Assembly: GCA_963580455.1 (NCBI GenBank)
Contig: OY756970.1
Location: 4,154,001-4,218,000 of the forward strand
Origin: Euonymus europaeus
Lineage: Eukaryota > Streptophyta > Magnoliopsida > Celastrales > Celastraceae
Direction of reading: 5' to 3'
Length of the DNA: 64,000 nucleotides
The position numbers and the translations under genes were made by a program. Of the stretch, positions 45,843 to 58,347 are shown piece after piece. Every line of letters begins with the position of its first letter. Within the stretch, counting starts at the first letter, position 1. The notes beneath the pieces were generated by a model that saw nothing but the letters and a program-made list of their open reading frames with translations, was not told the origin of the DNA and searched no databases.

Positions 45843-47199
45843 AAACAGGGGAGGCAGAGGCAGGGTTGAAGTTTGTGTAGAAAATCAGAGTAGCATAGGA
45901 TGATGTGCACTGTGCACACTAAAAACAAGTAGAGTGGTTAATTAGAAGTCCAAAGTAGCTTTATCGGTGATGATTATGTATGCATTAATATGGTTGTAAT
46001 CCTCTTTGGAGGACCCTACTTTGGAATCGTTGGTACTTTAGTTTTGCCATAGAAGTTGAGTAGACCACTACTTTTTTCCCAACTTTTCCCCTCTTTTATT
46101 TGATTATTTCCCTTCTTTCATTTCTTTTTATATATGTTTTCTATGATAAATTTGAAGTCCCAATACCTCCTTATTGGCTTTCTAAGGAAGTCATTGGCCC
46201 AATTTTTGCTTTTTGTTTTCCTTAAATTTAAATTTTGACAAGATTCATCAACACCGGATGATTCACCCATTCTTTGTGTTGGAACCAAGTCATGAAAATT
46301 GATAAATCAAGTCCTAAAATTTGAAAATCAAGAAGAGAAACCAAACAACTTTTCTTTGCAAAAAATACAAGACCAAAATTTTTATTTTGCAGTGAGTGAA
46401 GAAAGTAGAAACGTGAAGAAAAATGAAAAAGATGCTTGAGGGAGAGAGATTTTTTAATACCCATACATGGTAAATGGTGTCTATATCACATCATAGAAGG
46501 TAAAAGCTCATATGCTTACTTTTATTGGGCTCAACCATGAAAGCCCAATAGCATTTTTATCCCATAAGGCTAGCCCATATAATTAACTTTAATTAGTTAC
46601 ATAAATATGCTCACTTATATAACCTTAATTTACTTGAGTATATTCATACATATATACATTACAAATTGCACATTTATTGAGCAATACCTTGATTAATGAA
46701 TTCACACTAGTCCATTAGGTGATTAAATTCAAACAATCTTTCTCTTGGACAAAGTGAACTAGATACCTTATAATCTATAATTGCTCAAACTTTAATGTGG
46801 CCAACATTTAAGTAACAACCTATAGTGTAAAACATGACTAGCTATGATCATTAACTGTATGCATGTGTGCCATAAGACCTGAAAGTAAACTCACTCGAAA
46901 GGAGTGAAAATTTAATATAAGAATTGGATCTTCACATGCTAATGATCAGTACTAAACTGGACATTAAGAAAGAACATGTATATGAAACTTTATGGTTCTA
47001 AATTCATAATGTTTATTTTTTCTTCTTCATAGTAAAACTGCACAATAATCTTTCAACTGAGGCTATTCAACAATTATAGATATTATTTGATAAAAAAAAC
47101 AATTATAGATATTTGACAATGTATTTAAACACAAGAATCCCATAATCATTCACAGAACACATACATACATGATTCATTCCTTAAATTGACAAAATCAAT
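45843..47199. other. Intergenic region downstream of the phytocyanin gene
   Basis: Contains the 3' untranslated region and AT-rich sequence. No gene or repeat recognised. Confidence 0.5.
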
Positions 47200-50075
47200 C
47201 ACATGTTTACAGTATACCCTTAAAAGGCCTTAACAATCAATCCTTTGGTTAAAGGATTGGCTAACATGTGTTCTACTTTTATATTATCTACACTTATCTA
47301 GGATTCAACAATTTTTTCACTTACATAGCTATACCTTATGTCAAAATAATTTTTTTGGCTAGAATTTCTAGTACCACGAGCATAAGACACAACTGCATGT
47401 TATCACAGTACAAGATCATAGGTTTTGAAATTCTTGGAAAGATTTCAAAACTTGTTAGCAATTTTTTAAGCCGCAAAGCAATTTTAGTTCTTGAACAGCA
47501 AGCTAAGTACTCTTAGTAGAGGTAGTTGTGAAATAATGTTTCACACTTTTCCATGCTACTTCCTGCCATCATAAACACAAAACCTGTGGTTGATTTTTTG
47601 TCATCTTTACAACCAGCAAAGTCAAAATCTGAATAACTAATAACATCCAGATTATCGGTCTTTCTATAAGTGAGCATCAATCTCTTAGTTCCATGCAAAT
47701 ACTTGAGCACCTTCTTTACTGCCTTCTAATGTGGTGCACTTGGATTAGCTAAATACCTACCCAAAACATTGACTGCAAAAGAAATGTCTGGCCTTGTGAA
47801 AATTTATAGGTATGTAAAACTCCCAACCACTGAAGAATAAGGGATTATGCTCATTTCAGCCTTTTCCTCATCTATTTTAGGACATTGAGACATTGACAAT
47901 GTTTCTCCCTACAAAACATGAGCGATAGTAAGGTTACATTCCTGCATATTATATTTCTTCAATATACTAGAAACATTCGCTTTGATCTATTTTTCAAAAT
48001 CTCTATAACATAAGTTGTTTCACCCAATTCTTTCTAATCAAAATGAGGAGACAGTAGCCGTTTAATCTTATTTATTAAGACACCATTGTTGCTGGCCAAC
48101 AGTATGCCTTCCACGTATAAAACTAAAATCACAAAAGCATTCACATTATTCCTAGTACAGATGAACTCATTAGCTACACTTTCTTTAAACCCTAAAGAAG
48201 TCACTACTTGATCAAACTTCAAGTACCACTGGCTTGAAGCTCGTTTGAGCCCATAAATTGATTTGTTCAGCTTGCACACCATTTGCTCCTTTATAGGTAG
48301 TACAAAGCCCTCTGGTTGTTTCATAAACACATAGCTCACCATTCAAGAAAGTTGTCTTAGTGTCTTTATATCCAATTGATGTAATTCCAAGTCTTAATGA
48401 GCTATCAAAGCTATAACCACCCTCAAGAACTCCTTTGTGGAAACATTTGAAAATGCCTCCTTAAAATCAACTCCATCTTTTTTTTATTATACCCCTTAGC
48501 CACTAATCTTTCTTTGTACCTTTCAATGTGGCCTTGAGCATCGCACTTGGTTTTAAACACCCATTTTCAACCTACTAGTTTACACCCTTTAGGCAATTCC
48601 ATCAAATCTCAAACTTTAATTTTCTCCATTGAATTCAATTCATCATCGATTGCTTCCACCCATTCCCCTCTATGGTGTAAAATTCATCTTTATAATTTTT
48701 GGGATCAACAATTTCATTCCTAGCATACTCAAATTCACTCAAAAGACAACATATAATCATCTACAATTATTGACCTCCTTACTCTATCTGATCTCCTTAC
48801 TACCTGGAAAGTGGGAATTTGAGTTGAAAAGCCAATGTCCATTTTTGGACTTGGAATAGGTTATTGCTCCTTTGATTGTGAAGCTTCCATCTAAGATGAA
48901 TCCCCTAACTGAATTATAAGGATAGGCAATTTCACAATCTCTTCATGCATCTCAATTTATCTAGGTTTGATACAAGAAGTGTTTTTTTAATCAAAGTACA
49001 CAACCCTATCAAACTCTACAACTCTATGAGGGTGATTTGGGCAGTAAAATCTAGACCCCTTTGAGTGCTGATAGTAGCCTATGAAATGCCCACTTATGAT
49101 CTTCATATCCAATTTCTTGAATTGTGTAGTGTAGGGTTTGATTTATGCTTTACATCCTAGCACATGGAGATGTGTGAAGTAAAGCTTTTTTTTTACCAAA
49201 TCTCATAAGGTATTTTGTCAACTAATTTACTAGGAATTTGATTTAAGAGATAACAAGCTATCTTGAGTGCTTCAGCCTATAGAAACTTTGGTAGAGTAGA
49301 ATGGCTTAGCATACATCTCACTATATATTCTATAGTACTCTCCACCCCTATCAAATCTCGCAGCCTTGATCTTTCTTCTGTGTTTCAATTCCACTACTGC
49401 TTTATACACTTTGAGAGCATCAAATGCCTCTAATTTCTCTTTCAACAGTTCCACCTCTCTATAAGTGATCAATGGTGAAGGTCATGAAGTATCTAAATCC
49501 TCCTAATGAAATTGGTGTGATGCGACTACATATGTTTGTACGGATTAAACTAAGACATTTTGTGTTCTACTAGTGACTTAGTTTTTAGTCTGATTAGTCA
49601 TCTTTCCCTTTACACAATCAACATAAGTGTCAACATTTGAAAAATCAAGGCTATGTAGTAACCTTTCTTTTATCAGTCTCTCAATTCTTTACCTAGAAAT
49701 GTGGCCCAGTTTCTTATGTCATAATAAGAAAGATGAATTATGAACCCTTTTTCTCTTAAGACTAGAACTTGAAGAAGGTTCACTAACAAAAGTAGAATCA
49801 GACATTGTGATAGAATTGACAAGATTTTCATTGATGATTAGTTTATACAGACCATCCATAATTATTCACTTACCTACTATAGCATGACTTGTAGGATAAC
49901 AACATTTGGTCATTCCTAAAAACAAAAGTATAACTTGCTTTATCTAACAAAGAAATTAATATTAAATTTCTAGTTATAGAGAGAACTACAACTACATAAG
50001 GTAGATTAATTACACAACCAGTTTGTAACAAAAGATCTAGAGCTCTTATATATTATATTTCAACTCTAGCTTCAT
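47200..50075 (-). pseudogene. Decayed Ty1/copia element, minus strand
   Basis: On the minus strand the pieces come in copia order. Integrase: VVELKHRRKIKAARFDRGGEY near 49370, the DRGGEY site being a recognisable catalytic context. RT: MKQPEGFVLPIKEQMVCKLN, SIYGLKRASSQWYLKFDQVV and LVLYVEGILLASN at 48100-48330. RNase H: LKYLHGTKRLMLTYRKTDNL and YSDFDFAGCKDDKKSTTGFV at 47600-47705. The RT catalytic YVDD reads YVEG, so it is dead even apart from many stops. LTRs were not identified. Confidence 0.8.
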
Positions 50076-50189
50076 TCTCCATGTTCACTGAGGCTCCTAT
50101 ATCTAACCACCAAGAATTTAGAAGCACACTAACTAAATTTGACTCAAAACAAACAAACAAGGAGTGCTTACCTTTCTTCCCTTTCTTTT

Positions 50190-52550
50190 CTAGCCATTTC
50201 TTTCCAAGCAAAGCTATAACTAAAACTCCTTATGAGCAATGGATAGGCAAAAGGTCTAGCATTAGGCATTTGCACATTTGGTGATGTCTAGCTGAGGCAA
50301 GGCCATATAGGCTGAATGAAAAGAAATTGGACTCCATAATTGTAAGTTGCTACTTTGTTGGATACTCTGAAACGTCAAGTTGTTTCAAATTTTATGATCC
50401 TTCTAATAGATCCTTTTTCGAGATGGAAAATGTGAGATTTCTTGAGGATGATGAATTTGGGGGAAGAGAAAAATAAGAAATGTTGTCTTTAAAGAGAAAT
50501 TTGTTTCTCTTCAAACTGTTGCTGATGAAAATGATTGGACTCTAGTTCATTAAATTGTTCAAGAAAAAAATCCAAAAAATCAAGACAACAATGAGAAATT
50601 TCTCATCCAAAATGAATGAATTGCTCCACAAGAGCAAACTCAACAACCTAAAGAACAAATGCCATTAACAAAGTTCTAATTCTCAAAAATGGATCGGTAC
50701 CATGAATGATGAGATGAAATTCATGAAAGACAATGACATTTTCGTATTGCCCAAAGATAATATTGATAGATATAAGGTTTGTTTGCTCTCTAAGGAATTT
50801 TCTCAAAAAGAAGACATTGACTATATAGAGAGACTCTCTCCAGATTCATTGAAAGACTCTTTTAGGATAATAATGGCATTTGTAGCCCATTTTAACTTGG
50901 AGCCACATTAGATGAAAGTGAAGTCTACGTTTCTCAATGTTGACATTGAGGAAATGATCTATATGGTACAATCAAAAATTTTGTATACGATAATTCAAGT
51001 AATCTGGTTCGTACATTAAAGAATTCCATCTATGATCACAAATAGATTTCCCGTCAATGGTATCACAAGTCTCATCAAGATATTATCTCATATGTTTTTG
51101 AGATATATTTGATTGATGATTGTGTATACGTAAGTTTAGTGGGAGTAAATTCATCTTCTTAGTGTTATCTGTCGATGATATACTATTGGCTAGTAGTGAT
51201 ATAGGGTTATTGCACGAAACCAATAGATTTCTAATAAAGAAAATTTAAACGAAAGATCTTGAAGACACCTATTTTGTATTGGGTTATTGGGTATTCGGAT
51301 ACATTGGTATCCTTCTCAAACTGTTCTTGGATTATCACAAAAGAGCTATATCGAAATAAGTCTTAGTAGATTTGGCATAAAAGATTGAGCATTAGAAAAT
51401 ATGCCCATTGCCAAGAGAGACAAGTTTAGTCTCAATTAGTACTCCAAAAGTCAATTCGAAATAGGGGAGATGCAAAAGAATTCTTATGTGTATGCTATGA
51501 GGAGTCCTATGTATGCTTAAATATGTACGTGTTCGGATATAATGTTCATAGTTGGAATGTTAGACATATATTTAAATAACCCTAGAATGGTTCATTAAAA
51601 AGTAATCAAAATGTTATGAATTATTTATAGAGAGCTAAAGATAATATGCTCAATTATTAGAAATCAGAATGATAAGAGATTTGCATAATTGCGTATTCTG
51701 ATTTTGATGGATGCCTATACAGTAATAGATCCATGTCAGGCTATATTTGATTGTTAGCTGGAAGAGCTATTTTAGGAAGAGTGTCAAACATAAAACCATA
51801 ACTTCTTCCATTATGGTAAGCAAAATTTATAGTCGATTATGAGACATCTAAATTTGAGATATGACTGTAAAATTTTATCATGGGGCTTCATTGGTGTCAT
51901 ATTTTAATTAACAATAGAAACCCTTCAAAGTTGAAGCACATGGACATTGAGTTTCTTATTATTAAAGAAAATGTTCAAAGTTGTTAAATGTCTATAGAAC
52001 ATATTAGTACAAACTCCATGATTGCGGATTCACTCACTAAGATTTAACGCCCAAAGTCTTTCCTAAGCATGCCTGTTTAGGAGGGTGTTCTGTGGTTTGA
52101 TCATGTGCTGGTTTAGTGGAAGTTTTATATTTAGTTTATGTTATGAGACATTGTACAATTATTTCTACAAAATGAAGAATTTAACTAATTTTGAACTATG
52201 AACTCATCTATGTTCTTTCTATTTACGGTAATGTATTCAATTTGTGGAAAGATGAGTATGATCTCAATAAAGATAGACCAGTTGGAAATAAGCATGTTTT
52301 ATCTCACATTGCATGTAATTTCCATGTTACACAACCATACTTGATCTATATCATTAAATATGTTGGTGTGTGCAGCCATTGATGGGTCCAGTTCGAATAA
52401 ATGTGACAAAGGCCGCTTTGATCCCATGTTGATATATTTGGTGGACCATATTGTAACTAAAGAGATGTTTCAAGCAAAGATAGCATTTGGAGTGCACTCA
52501 GGATTGCATGATATAATTATTCCGGATAAACATATGTAGCCCAAGGTGGA
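50190..52550 (+). pseudogene. Decayed Ty1/copia element, plus strand
   Basis: Fragments in plus-strand copia order: integrase tail (KTPYEQWIGKRSSIRHLHIW at 50225, KKLDSIIVSCYFVGYSETSS near 50325, FKFYDPSNRSFFEMENVRFL), then RT start (SSNSQKWIGTMNDEMKFM at 50680, CLLSKEFSQKEDIDYIERLS at 50790, MAFVAHFNLEPH). Weaker RNase H similarity runs to about 52080, and a purine-rich tract CCCAAGGTGGAGA at 52540-52552 could precede the LTR. It is broken by many stops and small deletions, in a TNT1/RE-like style. It lies back to back with the minus-strand copia remnant; the junction around 50080-50190 is not resolved. Confidence 0.75.
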
Positions 52551-52552
52551 GA

Positions 52553-53828
52553 CTTTTGAATTTTGATTAATCTAACATATTTGGGCTATTATGTTGATCT
52601 CAATTATTTTGTGTATCCTATCCTAATAACTGAGCCACTAAAGTGATCAATTAATTAGGCCCAAGAGACATCTAATATTTTTGTATGGACTAATAATGTG
52701 TAGAGACCATACTAGTTAAATCAGGAGTGATGGGATTCTATTTGGACTGATACATAAAGACTGCATTATGGTTATGGTCCCTAAGGCTCAATATATATAT
52801 GGCTTCATATTGAGGGTTTTTTTTAAAAAAAAAAACTCTAGCCCCCATTGCCACAAAGTGAAGCATAAAGATTGATGACTTGGAAGACTATTGCCCACCA
52901 TATCTCTTTTTGCCATATTCAGATAACAATTTTGAATGGAGTTAAACCAGAAATCAACCCACTAGAGCTCAACCAACATGGATCAAGATATGTACTGATT
53001 TCTAAATGCTGTGATTTTCTTGATAACTTGGCATAGATCAATAAGGATTAACAATAAGTCTCGAAAATTTTTCCATTTGGTTCTTTGATAATTGTTTTTT
53101 AAAACAATAATGTATTCATTCATAATATGTCTTGCACTTTATTTCGGGTGGTAAACGTATGGATTTTCATATAATTAGTTACTAATGATGCTACCGGCTT
53201 CTCTTTGCCCGGTGGTGGTGGTGGTGAATGCTTTTAACCCACAACGTCGTGGGTTCAATGGCTGGTAGGGTAGAAGGAAGAAGTAAACATAGGATGAAGA
53301 ACAATTATTGGAGTTATTTCAAAAAATACCTCATTTTTTCCTTTCATTTCTAGTAAAAAGTTGTTGAGCTTCTTTTTTCTTCTTCTTTTCTTTTTGGGTT
53401 CTAAGCTTCTAAAATTACCTTGTCTCTTCATTATTTAGTAATGTTAGATAATATTTACTAAGTAGTTAACATGGCACACAAAATATCTTTCATTTATAAC
53501 AAAAAAATTTATATCCTTGAAAGACACTAAACAAGTTTGTCCTTTGACGACAAGATAAATTGCATGTGGTAGATCTATCACTCAAGTGATTAAACCCTGA
53601 TTTACTAGTTTTATATCAAAAAAGCTTTCACTAAATGACCAAAATGTATAGTTTACAGTTGCACACAGTTTTATTATGTTTGCTTTACTTCCCGCCAAAG
53701 CAAAAAAATTGCAGTAAAAGCAGCCGACTATAACCGTTTTAACCGTCTTGACACAATGCCTAACGCAGGAAGTAATGAATATGTTCTTTGCTAAGATTCA
53801 AACACTAATTCCACCCTCCACATTTTAG
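52553..53828. other. Intergenic region, possible copia LTR at its left
   Basis: No gene. The left part may be the 3' LTR of the plus-strand copia remnant, but no partner LTR was found. A GGTGGTGGTGGTGG run at 53210-53223 and a small hairpin (AACCCAC / GTGGGTT) lie near 53235-53255. Confidence 0.4.
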
Positions 53829-53835
53829 TATATAT
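53829..53835 (+). promoter_or_regulatory. Possible TATA box of the RTM2-like gene
   Basis: TATATAT about 120 bp upstream of the ATG at 53953. Confidence 0.45.
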
Positions 53836-53952
53836 CTTCAACTGTTCCAAACCCCTGAAATCTGTTCCTTAAAAAAACATTAATAATTTGAGGGGAAAAA
53901 GGTATTGTACTAAGTTTTCACAAAAACACTGAGTTACCTAGAAGGAGGTGCT

Positions 53953-55404
53953 ATGGAGCTAGAATTGGGACTCAGGATCACCAGAACCAGAGATGATATC
54001 ACCTCCTTGTCCGACCTTCGAATCTCCAAAGATAGTAACGGTCCTGTTTTCATATCGAGAGAGATCGACACCATGTTCGTCCTCATTGCACATCTCAAAG
54101 GTACCTATAATTCTTTGATTTTTTTTTTCAAATGAAGTTTTTATAATGTTTGAGCAAATGCAGATTACAGAGGAGACAACATTGATATCAAGATAAGTGA
54201 AGATGGGAATCGGATAACGATAACCGGGGCGAAGCCAGTTGAGGAGATGGTGTTGAAGAGGTGGATTATGTGGAAGAAGAAGCTGGAATTAAGGACTTTC
54301 AAGAGGACATTCCGGGTACCGGATGGCGTGGTTTTGGATAAAATTAAGGCCAAATTCAAAGAAGAAGATTCAACTTTGACAATCACAATGCCTAAAATGG
54401 TGAAAGGAATTGTTGGCGGCGTTGCGATTGAGGAAGTGAAGGAAGAAGAGGTTGATAGAGGTGAACCGGAAACAAGTAGCGAAATTGTTCCTGAACCAGA
54501 AACTAGTTCTGTACAAGAGTCTAAAGAAGCTGAACAGGTGGAGGAGAAACCCGAGATAGCGCAAACTACAGCAGGAGAAGCGCCGGAGGAAGAATCTGAT
54601 AAGGGGGAAACTGCAGCAACAGAAGATGGTATAATTGAGGAGGAAACAAATGAAATTGGGGAAGTAAGTGTTGACAAGGGGGAATCCGATGCAACGGAAA
54701 ATGTACCTCAAGAGATGCCGGAAAGACTTGGCCAGATGGTTGAGGAGACTTCACAAGAAATTGAGTATCAAATGGAGGTGAAAGAAAGCACACCTGAAAA
54801 AGTAGAAGAACCTTCCGCTTCCATTACCTTGGAACCTAAGGAAGTCCAACCCGAGCGAGAAACTCAGGAACCTGAGACAACAATGCCACCACCAGTTGAA
54901 GAACCACAAGCTGAAGAGATTCCAGAATTGAAAGAGGAAACACCAGAGACAGAAACAAAGGCAGGGTCTGAACTATCAGCGACCGGAGTAGAAGAACACG
55001 AAACAAATGAAGAAAGTCAAATCGAAAGCACTGTGGTTGAAGAACTTGAAAAGCAAGAAGCTGGTGTGGGTGTTGAGGATCCAATAAAGCCTGAACCTGA
55101 TCAAGAAGAGGAAGCAGAGAACAAAGAAGAAGTTCCTGAGCAAGAAATTGACCAAGCAAGGAATGAAATACAAGAATCGGTGGACGAAGAAGCAAGACTA
55201 ACTGAGGAAGAAGAAAGGAATGAGAGTGTAAATCCAGAAGTGGAGAAACAGATAGATAGTAGCGAAGGAGCAATTCAGGATAATAAGAAGAATAAGAAGA
55301 AGAAAAAGCCCAAACTGTGTCCTCCTCTTGTTGTTGCAGGATCAGCCTTTCTTGTCACTCTTATAGTTCTTGTCATTAGCTTGATCAGATCAAAGAAAAG
55401 ATAG
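53953..55404 (+). CDS. RTM2-like HSP20-domain membrane protein, two exons
   Basis: Exons 53953-54100 and 54164-55404 are joined across a 63-nt GT-AG intron that interrupts a codon after its first base, giving 462 residues. Residues about 15-130 form a degenerate alpha-crystallin/HSP20 domain (SREIDTMFVLIAHLKG, NIDIKISEDGNRITITG, TFRVPDGVVLDKIKAKF, TLTITMPK). Residues about 130-430 are a Glu/Pro/Thr-rich, highly acidic low-complexity stretch. A lysine patch follows (KKNKKKKKPK), then one transmembrane helix (LVVAGSAFLVTLIVLVIS) and a short basic tail, so it is probably tail-anchored. This is the layout of the RESTRICTED TEV MOVEMENT 2 family; Arabidopsis RTM2 limits long-distance movement of potyviruses in phloem. 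Whether this copy does so is unknown. The acidic region makes it about 100 residues longer than I recall for RTM2. Confidence 0.85.
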
Positions 55405-57177
55405 ATTCATGTGGGTCACTCTAATTTGAGCATTACCTGCACATAGTCATTAACAATTTGTCAATGTTCATGTGTAAATTAGTACAGCACCAGACTTGCA
55501 TCTACAGACAAATCCCGGTTACGAGCCGGAACTACTGATTCATCTTTGTTGATTAATTAATCTAGTTTTTTCTTGATGTGTTCATTATCCTGTATATTTT
55601 TCATGAATTTGTTACAGATTCAAATCCATAGGAGAAAGTGGCAATGCTTGCTCTGAAGTTGTTAAAGGTACTACTACTACTACTACTTGTATCTGAAAAC
55701 TGTTAAAGGGTAGTGATTTATAAATAATAAATGGTTCAACCTTCTAAACAGTATAAGCTTTTGGATAATTGGTTTTTCACACGCGACCCCAGAGTTTGAA
55801 ACATCGCTCAGAGCCTTCAGCAAAGAGGGAATGTTTGCTTGCAAAATGAGAGATTCGAAACAGTTGATTGAGGGAGAGCAAAGGCCACCTCAAAGAAAAG
55901 AATAAACTGAGTGTGTTCTCAAGATTGTGTACTTGTGTGTAGGGAAAAGATTAAAGAAAAAGATGCAAAGCAATGGTGACAGTTCATTATGGATGAAAGG
56001 AAGTGATAAAAGCAGGGGGAAAGAACCCTAATAATCAAAAATCAGCATCAGCATGGCATATCAGATGCAAAGGGAATTAAAACCCTAAGTAAATAAATTA
56101 AGCATATAATTCAATGATATAGGAAAGACCGCCCATTTATTGGTCAAGGAAATTGAACCAAGACAGCAATAAATTTCAAGCAAAAATGCTTGGCACTGAA
56201 GGTTTAATTCTTGACCCAGTAGGCAGAATGCCACAAACAAAGGACTAAATCAAAGTCAAGAAGATATCCACAAGTCAATCTCTCCTTGTAACTAAACACA
56301 AGAAAACATTACAATTTAAGAAAATCAAAGTCAAATTATCCTCACATATTACAGAAGATTGCAGCTGGACCATATTTAAATACTAGCCAATGCGATATTG
56401 ACAGCAGAAATCCCACTTTCTACAATAATTTATAAGCGGTGGTCCGCAACTGAGTCAAAATAAAATTTTAAAAAAGAATTCCACATCCTAGTTTTGCAGG
56501 GCAAAAAATGACATTAACATTAATGAGGGGTCAAAAAAGAGAGAAACCAAAGTTACCAAAGCCATTCATATGGACACAACAGTTCTTCAGTATAATGGCT
56601 AGTCAAGCAAAACAGCAACAAACATTGCTGAATACCAAAGTGTTCCTATCATTTTACAAAATCACAACTTACAAAAAAGATTGGCAATTAAACAACCATC
56701 TACTACCACATTTAAACAGAATAACCAAACTCACATTTCTGACAAAAGTATTAGGGTCATCAATGGAACCTCCAGATGAGGGAAACAGAGAAAGTTACCC
56801 AAGTTTGGGAACTGAAAGTTCAGCCTGCCACATTATTCATTCCCAGAATAAAATCTACTCTTGGAATCAAGTATTATGCAGCATCTACAGAAAACCAAAA
56901 ATAATCCTTAAACTGAATCAATTACAAGACCAGATTTTGCAGTTTACCCAAGAATTTCAATTGTACAAAAAGACCAGAAGCTGGCACATCAGCACTAAGG
57001 ACTGCCTAGGTCCACTTTCAAGTCCTACCTGAAGTAAAAGATCCTATACTCTACTATATGCTGATTACTGAATACACAAGAAAGTTTTTCTTTTTATTTC
57101 GGTCACAGCTTGAAGCTATAATCGGCAACATTTCTATGCATCAAATTGATGCGCACAATCAGCTGCCCAAGGACTTA
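55405..57177. other. Intergenic region between RTM2-like and ROH1-like genes
   Basis: The two genes converge on this region. It holds their 3' regions, a TAC microsatellite at 55667-55687 and AT-rich sequence. The ORF at 56508-57032 has no recognised domain and is probably chance. Confidence 0.5.
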
Positions 57178-58347
57178 CTAATCATTATGGTATGTTCTTC
57201 CGAAAGAGTAGAGCCCCTCAGTTCGGCTTCGCACAATTCTATGAAATACCTCCTTCACTTGGCTTTCCAATGGATCCAAGCCCTCCTTTAGAGCCTCAAA
57301 AACCATCCCCAACTCCTGCACTCTCTGCCTGGCCTCTCTTTCCTTCTCTTCTGTCAATGGAAACTGCACAGACTCCACCAATTCATTCGTAAGCCGTGCA
57401 CATCTGTCGATCATATGAACCTCCTTTAACAACCCACAAGCATTCCTTCTCTCCCTCTTCTTCGACGACTCCAAAATCCTCTCGTGCAGCGAAAGCATAG
57501 GCGCGGCCCACATGAACTGCCGCGGAATCGAGAAATGGATTTGCAAGCCACGATCTTGGCACGGAATTGCAGCCACTAAAGCCCACATTACAAACAACAG
57601 AACCGAGCTCATGGTGAAAAAAGACACCGCGAGTCCATTAGTCGCCAAAATTTCATTTGCTCTCGGCGCCGTTAAATTGTTCCCAAGAGCCTGTAGCTGC
57701 CTCGCAGCAGACCACGACCGCGAAACGCTCCACGACAAAGACCTGAAGTTGCCGATTCTCCGGTGGTGCTCCTTGGGAGATCCGTTGTTTCGCCCGAAGG
57801 AACGATTCCGGTGGGCCAGCGCTGTGCCAGAGTCCTTCTCGTCGAGCAATGCGATTGCTAAATCAATCAGAGCCTTCTTAGCACGGCGAAACTGGCCCTC
57901 ACCGAGACTTCTCTGATTGTTATCAAGAGCGCAAAGCACAATTTCCAGAATCTTCTGCCACTGCCTGATCCGTTCAATACCCTCCCTGATCGCATTACAC
58001 ACATCTAACGCCTTCACACTCCGCTCAAAAAACTCCGCCATGAGACGATCAGCTGGTGATTTCCCAACAATTGAACTGTTATTGAATAGAATTACCCGAA
58101 ACTCCTCCTGAGAGCAGAGGAACACGTCAAGAAGCTTCCGCACCCACGCAATCGATAACAGATCATCGTTCTCGGCGGAGGATAGGTCCACAAATCGTTC
58201 AGCGACCTTCTTCTGGAATGCCTCAAGCTCTACATGATGACTCCCACCGGCGTCCATGGAATAAATTCGTTCCCGGCGGAGGTACAGAATTGAACGGCCG
58301 ATATGATTCGACGATGCAGACGAACCCTGAGAGTCCGTAGCGGGCAT
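57178..58347 (-). CDS. ROH1: ROH1-like protein (DUF793), single exon
   Basis: 389 residues, intronless, starting at the ATG on the minus strand at 58347 ([10 protein letters not shown]), the usual start for this family. Conserved features in order: [90 protein letters not shown]. An Arg/Ser-rich patch ([18 protein letters not shown]) follows, then a hydrophobic segment ([20 protein letters not shown]) and a C-terminal helical region ending [18 protein letters not shown]1 was described as an interactor of exocyst subunit Exo70 in Arabidopsis, with a role in secretion/cell wall deposition. The family is related to BYPASS1. Orthology to ROH1 itself rather than a paralogue is not shown. Confidence 0.88.
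   Translation of the reverse strand: MPATDSQGSSASSNHIGRSILYLRRERIYSMDAGGSHHVELEAFQKKVAERFVDLSSAENDDLLSIAWVRKLLDVFLCSQEEFRVILFNNSSIVGKSPADRLMAEFFERSVKALDVCNAIREGIERIRQWQKILEIVLCALDNNQRSLGEGQFRRAKKALIDLAIALLDEKDSGTALAHRNRSFGRNNGSPKEHHRRIGNFRSLSWSVSRSWSAARQLQALGNNLTAPRANEILATNGLAVSFFTMSSVLLFVMWALVAAIPCQDRGLQIHFSIPRQFMWAAPMLSLHERILESSKKRERRNACGLLKEVHMIDRCARLTNELVESVQFPLTEEKEREARQRVQELGMVFEALKEGLDPLESQVKEVFHRIVRSRTEGLYSFGRTYHND

Noticed and set aside
53205..53275. tRNA-like or SINE-like segment with GGTTCAAT and a small hairpin
   Set aside because: No convincing A box, cloverleaf or poly(A)/poly(T) tail.
54165..55273. Antisense ORFs across the RTM2-like exon 2
   Set aside because: Shadow frames of the Glu-rich coding strand, giving Leu/Ser/Phe-rich antisense peptides.
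56508..57032. 174-residue ORF between RTM2-like and ROH1-like genes
   Set aside because: No domain, no splice or promoter support, low-complexity composition; treated as chance.
57192..58111. Plus-strand ORFs opposite the ROH1-like gene
   Set aside because: They overlap a well-supported single-exon gene on the other strand and show no domain of their own.
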